Assembly: GCA_007131625.1 (NCBI GenBank) | Contig: SLQC01000291.1 | Location: forward strand, 1-11,913 | Length of the DNA: 11,913 nucleotides | DNA from: Balneolales bacterium | Lineage (GTDB): Bacteria; Bacteroidota; Rhodothermia; Balneolales; Natronogracilivirgulaceae | Reading direction: 5' to 3' | Shown here: positions 7,148 to 11,913 of the stretch, in pieces | Position numbering within the stretch: the first letter of the stretch is position 1 | Layout: every line of letters starts with the position of its first letter | Translations under genes and position numbers: made by a program | The notes under the pieces: model-generated | The model's database searches: none | What the model was told of the DNA's origin: nothing | The model's input: only the letters and a program-made list of their open reading frames with translations

Positions 7148-7696
7148 ATGGAATTTATACCGACATCACTGGAGGATGTGATCATTGTTCGTCCCCGTAT
7201 TTTTGAAGATAATAGGGGATTTTTTACTGAGACATTCCGGCTCAACAGGTTTCACAAGGCGGGGATCCGAAAGACATTTGTCCAGGACAATCTGTCGAAA
7301 TCTGAGAAAAATACGTTGCGCGGGTTGCACTACCAGATCATGAATCCCCAGGCAAAACTTGTGATGGTGACATCCGGAGAGATACTGGATGTAGCGGTGG
7401 ATATTCGTCGTCACTCACCCAATTTCGGCAGGTATGTAAGCTACCGGCTGTCGGATAAAAACAAGGAGCTGTTGTATATCCCGGAGGGATTTGCACACGG
7501 TTTTTTTGTGCTGTCTGATGAGGCGACGTTTTTATACAAATGCAGTGACTACTACAATCCGGTCGGAGAGCGCGGTATCCGATGGAACGATCCGGATATT
7601 GCCATCGACTGGCCTGATACTGACCCAGTTTTATCAGCAAAAGATGAAAAACTTTCGTTACTTTCGGATCTGGATGAAAAGGAATTGCCGGAATGA
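7148..7696 (+). CDS. rmlC: dTDP-4-dehydrorhamnose 3,5-epimerase
   Basis: Third pathway step: double epimerisation of dTDP-4-keto-6-deoxyglucose at C3 and C5. The 182-aa length is normal for this cupin-fold dimeric enzyme. Visible signatures are EDNRGFFTETF (20-30), FVQDNLSKSEKNTLRGLHYQ (44-63, with H61 the likely catalytic base), IPEGFAHGFFVLSDEA (111-126) and FLYKCSDYYNP (128-138, with Y130 the likely catalytic Tyr). GIRWNDPDIAIDWP (143-156) and the following SAKD are also typical. The start is the ATG at 7148, with the N-terminus aligning normally. The gene follows rmlD by 58 bp and precedes rmlB by 39 bp on the same strand, consistent with one transcript. Confidence 0.95.
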   Translation: MEFIPTSLEDVIIVRPRIFEDNRGFFTETFRLNRFHKAGIRKTFVQDNLSKSEKNTLRGLHYQIMNPQAKLVMVTSGEILDVAVDIRRHSPNFGRYVSYRLSDKNKELLYIPEGFAHGFFVLSDEATFLYKCSDYYNPVGERGIRWNDPDIAIDWPDTDPVLSAKDEKLSLLSDLDEKELPE

Positions 7697-7735
7697 CCGT
7701 CGATCCGGTGTAATGATTCACCGACTTAACCAAAT

Positions 7736-8737
7736 ATGCGATATATTGTTACCGGAGGGGCCGGTTTCATCGGTTCAAACCTGATTTTGTACCTGCTCTC
7801 TCACAAAGAGAACCTCACACTGTTGAATCTCGACAAATTGACCTATGCATCTGACCTGTCGCATCTGAAACCGGTGGAGGATCTACCCGGCTACCGGTTT
7901 GTACAGGTTGATCTGGTCGACCGGGATGCGGTCCGAAAGGTGGTGCGTGAGTTTCAGCCAGAGGGTGTGATGCATCTTGCTGCCGAGTCGCATGTTGACA
8001 ATTCGATCAGCGGTCCCGAACCATTTGTGATGTCCAATATAGTTGGTACGTTCAACATCCTGGAAGAGTGCCGGCAACTTTGGTCTGAAAACCCCGACGA
8101 CTTTTCAGGCAAGAGGTTTCTGCATGTTTCAACCGACGAAGTCTACGGGTCTCTGGGCTCGGAAGGTGCTTTCACCGAAAAGTCTGCTTACGCTCCGAAC
8201 TCGCCGTACTCCGCCACCAAAGCGGGCAGCGATTTTCTGGTGCGATCCTACCATAAAACCTACCAGATGAATGTGGTTACAACCAACTGCTCGAACAATT
8301 TCGGACCCCATCAGCACGAAGAAAAACTGATTCCCACGGTCATCCGGAAGGCGCTGGCCCATGAGAATATACCGGTTTATGGAAAGGGCGAAAATGTGCG
8401 CGACTGGCTTTATGTAACAGATCACTGCCGGGCGATTTCGGATGTTTTTGACAGAGGACGCTCCGGTGAAACTTACATTGTTGGCGGACATAACGAGTGG
8501 AAGAACATCGACTTGGTCAGGCTGATTTGTAACCTGCTCAACGATCTGAAAGGTGCGGGGCCGGATGATGACTATAAAAATTTGATCACTTATGTAACTG
8601 ACCGTGCCGGACACGATTTGCGCTACGCCATTGACCCTGCCAAGATCGAGGCCGAAATCGGGTGGAAACCCAAAATGCGGTTTGAAGAGCAGCTTCGCGA
8701 GACGGTGGCCTGGAATATCAACCGGTTTGAAGATTGA
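7736..8737 (+). CDS. rmlB: dTDP-glucose 4,6-dehydratase
   Basis: Second pathway step: NAD-dependent dehydration of dTDP-glucose to dTDP-4-keto-6-deoxyglucose. The 333-aa protein begins right at the NAD-binding motif GGAGFIGSN (7-15) and carries LDKLTYASDLSHL (32-44), HLAAESHVDNS (80-90), the catalytic TDE (T133, D134, E135) and YSATK (Y158, K162). TNCSNNFGPHQHEEKLIP (183-200) and RDWLYVTDHCRAI (222-234) bind the nucleotide sugar in relatives. DRAGHDLRYAIDPAKIEAEIGW near the C-terminus is also typical of RmlB. Length and all motifs fit a functional enzyme. It is the last gene of the rml cluster; a 22-nt pyrimidine run starts nine bases after its stop. The best alternative, another NDP-sugar dehydratase, is unlikely given the neighbours. 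Confidence 0.95.
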   Translation: MRYIVTGGAGFIGSNLILYLLSHKENLTLLNLDKLTYASDLSHLKPVEDLPGYRFVQVDLVDRDAVRKVVREFQPEGVMHLAAESHVDNSISGPEPFVMSNIVGTFNILEECRQLWSENPDDFSGKRFLHVSTDEVYGSLGSEGAFTEKSAYAPNSPYSATKAGSDFLVRSYHKTYQMNVVTTNCSNNFGPHQHEEKLIPTVIRKALAHENIPVYGKGENVRDWLYVTDHCRAISDVFDRGRSGETYIVGGHNEWKNIDLVRLICNLLNDLKGAGPDDDYKNLITYVTDRAGHDLRYAIDPAKIEAEIGWKPKMRFEEQLRETVAWNINRFED

Positions 8738-8893
8738 TTGAATCGATTTTCTTTCCCTTTTTTTCTTTACATTACAGTATATATTTATTTCCCTGATTAA
8801 CACTGTGTTGATTGCTTTAAGCATAAAAGTATTTCTTTTTATTGCTTTACGTTTTGCCTTATCTGACGTCGAACCCTTAAAGACGGTGCAACA
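8738..8893 (+). promoter_or_regulatory. AT-rich spacer between rmlB and maeB with pyrimidine tract and weak promoter candidate
   Basis: An uninterrupted 22-nt pyrimidine run lies at 8747-8768, just after an AATCGATT palindrome at 8741-8748. It may mark the end of the rml transcript, but no proper stem-loop precedes it. TTGATT at 8808-8813 and TATTTC at 8830-8835, spaced by 16 bp, are a weak promoter candidate for maeB. The change of function across this gap suggests a transcription boundary. Confidence 0.25.
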
Positions 8894-11188
8894 ATGGCAC
8901 AAATTAGCAAGCAAGATGCATTAAACTATCATAGTAAGGAGAGGCCCGGCAAGGTGGAAGTTATTCCCACGAAACCTTACAATACACAAAGGGACCTTTC
9001 AATGGCCTATACCCCGGGGGTAGCCGAACCCTGTCTTGAGATCGAAAAGAATCCGGAGGATGCCTATAAGTACACGATAAAAAGCAACCTGGTTGCGGTT
9101 ATCACCAATGGTACGGCTGTTCTCGGTCTTGGCGATATCGGAGCCCTGGCCGGTAAACCCGTCATGGAGGGGAAAGGGCTCCTGTTCAAGGTATTTGCAG
9201 ATATTGATGTGTTTGATATTGAGGTAGACTGCAAAGATACGGACAAGATGATCGAAATTATAAAAGCCATCTCACCCACGTTTGGCGGTATCAACCTGGA
9301 GGATATCAAAGCCCCCGAATGCTTTATTATTGAGGATCAGCTCAAGAAAGAACTCGATATTCCCGTTTTTCATGACGACCAGCACGGCACAGCCATCATT
9401 TCCGGCGCGGCTCTTTTGAATGCCCTTTATATCAACGGGAAAAACATTTCTGATCTTAAAGTCGTGGTCAATGGTGCCGGAGCTTCAGCAATTTCTTGTT
9501 CCCGGTTTTATTTTTCCCTTGGAGTGAGACCCGAAAACCTGATCATGATTGACAGTAAAGGTGTACTTCACAAAGACCGAAAGGATCTCAACAAAGTGAA
9601 ACAGCAGTTTGTGCGTAACACCAGTTTACGAACTCTTGCCGAATCCATGGAAGGGGCAGATTTTTTTCTTGGCCTCTCGGTTGGAAATGTTTTAAACAAG
9701 GATATGATCCGGAGTATGGCGAAAGATCCCGTTGTCTTCGCGATGGCCAATCCCAATCCGGAAATCTCCTATGATGATGCCATATCGGCAAGGGATGATA
9801 TTATCGTGGCCACCGGGCGTTCCGATTACCCGAATCAGGTCAATAATGTTCTGGGGTTCCCCTTTATTTTCAGAGGAGCACTTGATGTCCGTGCATCAAC
9901 CATCAACGAAGAGATGAAGATAGCTGCGTGCACTGCACTGGCGTCACTTGCCATTGAACTCGTTCCAGATGATGTTAACAAGGCTTACGGAATAAAAAAC
10001 CTGACCTTTGGCAAGGAATACCTTATTCCAAAACCTCTTGATCCCAGGCTTATTTCAAGAGTCTCTTCAGCAGTGGCCAAAGCCGCCATAGATTCCGGTG
10101 TCGCCCGTAAAATCATAACCGACTGGGATGCATACCGTTTAGAGCTGAACCGGAAGCTCGGATTTGAAAACACACTCATAAGAACTGTAATTGAGAAAGC
10201 AAAACAGAACCCGAAACACCTTGTATTTGCTGAGGCCAATAATCTAAAAGTACTCAAAGCCGTCCAGGGTGTTTTGGATGAAGGCATTGCAAAACCAATA
10301 CTGCTTGGAGATAAAAAAATAATCAGGAGGTTGTCAGAAGAAAACCACCTGCATTTGCATGACATACCTGTAATTGATCCGAAAAGCGAAGCAGAAGCTG
10401 AAAGGAGAAAGCGTTACTCAGATCTACTCTACGCACGCAGACAAAGAAAGGGTTTGATGTACGATGAGGCCCTGGAAAAGATGTTTCACCGCGATTATTT
10501 TGGTATGATGATGGTCGAAACAGGTGAGGCTGATGCCTTCCTGTCCGGTTTTTCATCCCGGTATGCTGAGACGATACGACCTGCTCTGCAAATTATCGGT
10601 TCTAACGATACCATGAATCATATCGCAGGTATGTATCTCATCATCACAAAAAAAGGATTTTACTTCTTTGCTGATGCCACGGTCAATATTCAGCCATCAG
10701 CCAGGATACTGGTAGACACAACATTACTGGTGGTTCAGCAGATAAAGAAATTCAATATAGAGCCAAAAATAGCCATGTTGTCATACTCCAACTTCGGGGG
10801 CGTCAGTGGTGGCAGCTGTCAGCGAGTGCATGAAGCTGTCGAAATTCTTCACAATGAACATCCCGACCTGATTGTTGATGGCGAGATGCAGGCAAACTTT
10901 GCTTTCAATAAAGAATTGCGCAAAATACGCTTTCCATTTTCAAGACTGAACGACATGGATATCAACACTGTTATTTTCCCAAATCTCAGTTCTGGCAACA
11001 TTGCCTACAAGATGATGCAGCAAATAGGTGGGGCAGAAGTTGTGGGCCCGATCCTTCTTGGCTTAAAGAAACCCGTTCATATTCTTCAGATCGAAAGTTC
11101 CGAGCGGGAAATACTTAACATGGCTGCCATAGCAGTGGTTGATGCTCAATACTCGGAGCGTCTTGAATTAGCTCCTGTTTTTAGCTAG
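8894..11188 (+). CDS. maeB: NADP-dependent malic enzyme with C-terminal phosphotransacetylase-like domain
   Basis: Oxidative decarboxylation of malate to pyruvate + CO2, generating NADPH in the cytoplasm and linking the TCA cycle with pyruvate and anabolism. The 764-aa length matches the large MaeB class (E. coli MaeB is 759 aa). The malic N-domain covers about 1-160 and holds TQRDLSMAYTPGVAEPCLEI (31-50; catalytic Y39), MEGKG (K94), NLEDIKAPECF (134-144; metal-binding E136, D137) and HDDQHGTA (160-167). The NAD(P) domain follows, with VVNGAGASAI (191-200), ANPNPEI and TGRSDYPNQVNNVLGFPFIFRGALDVRA. From about residue 430 the protein is a phosphate acetyl/butyryltransferase-like domain, regulatory rather than catalytic in studied MaeB proteins, where acetyl-CoA modulates activity. 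The start aligns with the E. coli N-terminus; no Shine-Dalgarno site is visible. It appears to stand alone, with 156 bp before and about 300 bp after. Cofactor preference (NADP or NAD) is inferred from the class. Confidence 0.95.
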   Translation: MAQISKQDALNYHSKERPGKVEVIPTKPYNTQRDLSMAYTPGVAEPCLEIEKNPEDAYKYTIKSNLVAVITNGTAVLGLGDIGALAGKPVMEGKGLLFKVFADIDVFDIEVDCKDTDKMIEIIKAISPTFGGINLEDIKAPECFIIEDQLKKELDIPVFHDDQHGTAIISGAALLNALYINGKNISDLKVVVNGAGASAISCSRFYFSLGVRPENLIMIDSKGVLHKDRKDLNKVKQQFVRNTSLRTLAESMEGADFFLGLSVGNVLNKDMIRSMAKDPVVFAMANPNPEISYDDAISARDDIIVATGRSDYPNQVNNVLGFPFIFRGALDVRASTINEEMKIAACTALASLAIELVPDDVNKAYGIKNLTFGKEYLIPKPLDPRLISRVSSAVAKAAIDSGVARKIITDWDAYRLELNRKLGFENTLIRTVIEKAKQNPKHLVFAEANNLKVLKAVQGVLDEGIAKPILLGDKKIIRRLSEENHLHLHDIPVIDPKSEAEAERRKRYSDLLYARRQRKGLMYDEALEKMFHRDYFGMMMVETGEADAFLSGFSSRYAETIRPALQIIGSNDTMNHIAGMYLIITKKGFYFFADATVNIQPSARILVDTTLLVVQQIKKFNIEPKIAMLSYSNFGGVSGGSCQRVHEAVEILHNEHPDLIVDGEMQANFAFNKELRKIRFPFSRLNDMDINTVIFPNLSSGNIAYKMMQQIGGAEVVGPILLGLKKPVHILQIESSEREILNMAAIAVVDAQYSERLELAPVFS

Positions 11189-11486
11189 GGTCAGAAAAGT
11201 AGATGCAAGTGTCTTGTAAATAGAGTCAGAGTTTTTTAAATGACATCCATCAGGCTGTTCTCCTTATTATCGTTTTTGCAATCACTTTCAGGTACGAAAT
11301 CGATGAATGAAATGCCGGTTTTTTTCCGGGAAGCCGATTGAAGGGGTATGTCCATGGGAAGGCTTGCCGATTGTATGAATTCATCAATGAGAATATTGGA
11401 AACGGTTTTGGGAAAATGACGGCTCATGAGTACCTTGGAAATCCAATTTGTAATCATAAAGCAACTAAAAAAATCACGCAACGACT
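11189..11486. other. Intergenic region between maeB and the EVE-domain gene
   Basis: This 298-bp gap has no clear terminator; the only small hairpin is CCGG-T7-CCGG within about 11313-11328. GTCAGA occurs twice soon after the maeB stop, in TAGGGTCAGAAAAG and TAGAGTCAGAG. On the minus strand a frame is open from 11481 (TTG) or 11457 (ATG) to 11236, up to 81 codons, with hydrophilic content and no family I recognise. Its longest form would start only five bases from the diverging EVE gene and take up that gene's promoter space, so I regard it as doubtful rather than as a gene. Confidence 0.5.
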
Positions 11487-11913
11487 ATGGCAAGGAAATA
11501 CTGGCTGATGAAGTCAGAACCTGATGAATTCAGTATTGATGATCTGATGGCAAGAAAAAACGGAACTACATTCTGGGAAGGAATTCGTAACTACCAGGCG
11601 CGTAACTTCATGCGTGACGAGATGCAGGTAGGCGACGGTGTGCTTTTTTACCATTCGCGAGCCAATCCGCTGGCGGTTGTCGGCACTATGAATGTGGCGA
11701 GCGAAGCATATCCCGATCCGTCGCAATTTGAACCTGAGTCCAGGTATTTCGATCCGAAAAGCACAAAAGAAAACCCTCGTTGGATGCTGGTGGATGTGCA
11801 GTTCACCTCCAAATTTGACCAACCGGTAACCAGGAATCAGATCAAACAGACACCCGGCCTTGAGGATATGATGGTTATCAAACGAGGCAGCCGACTCTCC
11901 ATTCAACCGGTTG
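11487..11913 (+). CDS. EVE-domain protein, THYN1-like (3' end beyond window)
   Basis: The frame opens at an ATG at 11487 and runs to the right edge, giving 142 residues. It starts MARKYWLMKSEPDEFSIDDL and continues with TFWEGIRNYQARNFMRDEM, GVLFYHSRANPLAVVGTM, EAYPDPSQFEPESRYFDPKS, NPRWMLVDVQF and GSRLSIQPV. This is the EVE fold (PF01878) and closely matches human thymocyte nuclear protein 1, including YWLMKSEP, the W.G.RNYQARNF block and the final RLSIQP. EVE domains are PUA-like folds proposed to bind modified bases in DNA or RNA, and bacterial ones are found both alone and fused to restriction enzymes. Here it is a stand-alone domain. By comparison with THYN1 only a short tail of roughly 10-20 residues is missing. 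No Shine-Dalgarno site precedes the ATG. Its in vivo role in bacteria is not established. Confidence 0.93.
   Translation, partial: MARKYWLMKSEPDEFSIDDLMARKNGTTFWEGIRNYQARNFMRDEMQVGDGVLFYHSRANPLAVVGTMNVASEAYPDPSQFEPESRYFDPKSTKENPRWMLVDVQFTSKFDQPVTRNQIKQTPGLEDMMVIKRGSRLSIQPV

Noticed and set aside
8129..8914. 261-codon minus-strand frame across rmlB and the following spacer
   Set aside because: It is antisense to the well-supported rmlB and has no recognisable domain.
11236..11481. 81-codon minus-strand frame between maeB and the EVE gene
   Set aside because: It uses a TTG start (ATG only at 11457), occupies the EVE gene's promoter space and matches nothing I recognise. It is the most gene-like of the rejected frames and could be reconsidered if conserved in relatives.

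Overview
The window looks like chromosomal DNA from a member of the Bacteroidota/Balneolota (FCB) group. The evidence is a SusC-style TonB-dependent receptor with an N-terminal carboxypeptidase-regulatory domain, a conserved FCB-type protein at the left edge, weak or absent Shine-Dalgarno sites, and moderately GC-balanced genes separated by very AT-rich spacers. The phylum is an inference from gene style. No rRNA, tRNA, CRISPR array, insertion sequence or prophage gene was seen.

Layout: (1) 1-154, minus strand: the first 51 codons of a conserved protein that runs off the left edge. (2) 155-801: an AT-rich spacer with five copies of a 19-bp tandem repeat and a candidate promoter for the next gene. 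(3) 802-3783, plus: a 993-aa TonB-dependent outer-membrane receptor whose stop codon overlaps a 9-bp tandem repeat. (4) 4139-5323, plus: a lipoprotein of the soluble PQQ-dependent sugar dehydrogenase family. (5) 5478-8737, plus: a complete dTDP-L-rhamnose cluster in the order rmlA-rmlD-rmlC-rmlB, with a short-form RmlA. (6) 8894-11188, plus: a full-length MaeB-type malic enzyme with a phosphotransacetylase-like C-terminal domain. (7) 11487 to the right edge, plus: an EVE-domain protein missing only its last residues.

Functionally, the four rml genes turn glucose-1-phosphate and dTTP into dTDP-L-rhamnose for surface polysaccharide. The receptor and the dehydrogenase lipoprotein both act at the cell envelope and may relate to sugar uptake and periplasmic oxidation, but they are separated by 355 bp and need not be one unit. 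The malic enzyme and the EVE protein are housekeeping or stand-alone genes.

I see no convincing undescribed multi-gene system. The least ordinary features are the two short tandem repeats flanking the receptor gene, which share a TACATC/GATGTA core in opposite orientation, the compact rmlADCB arrangement, and the uncharacterised protein at the left edge.
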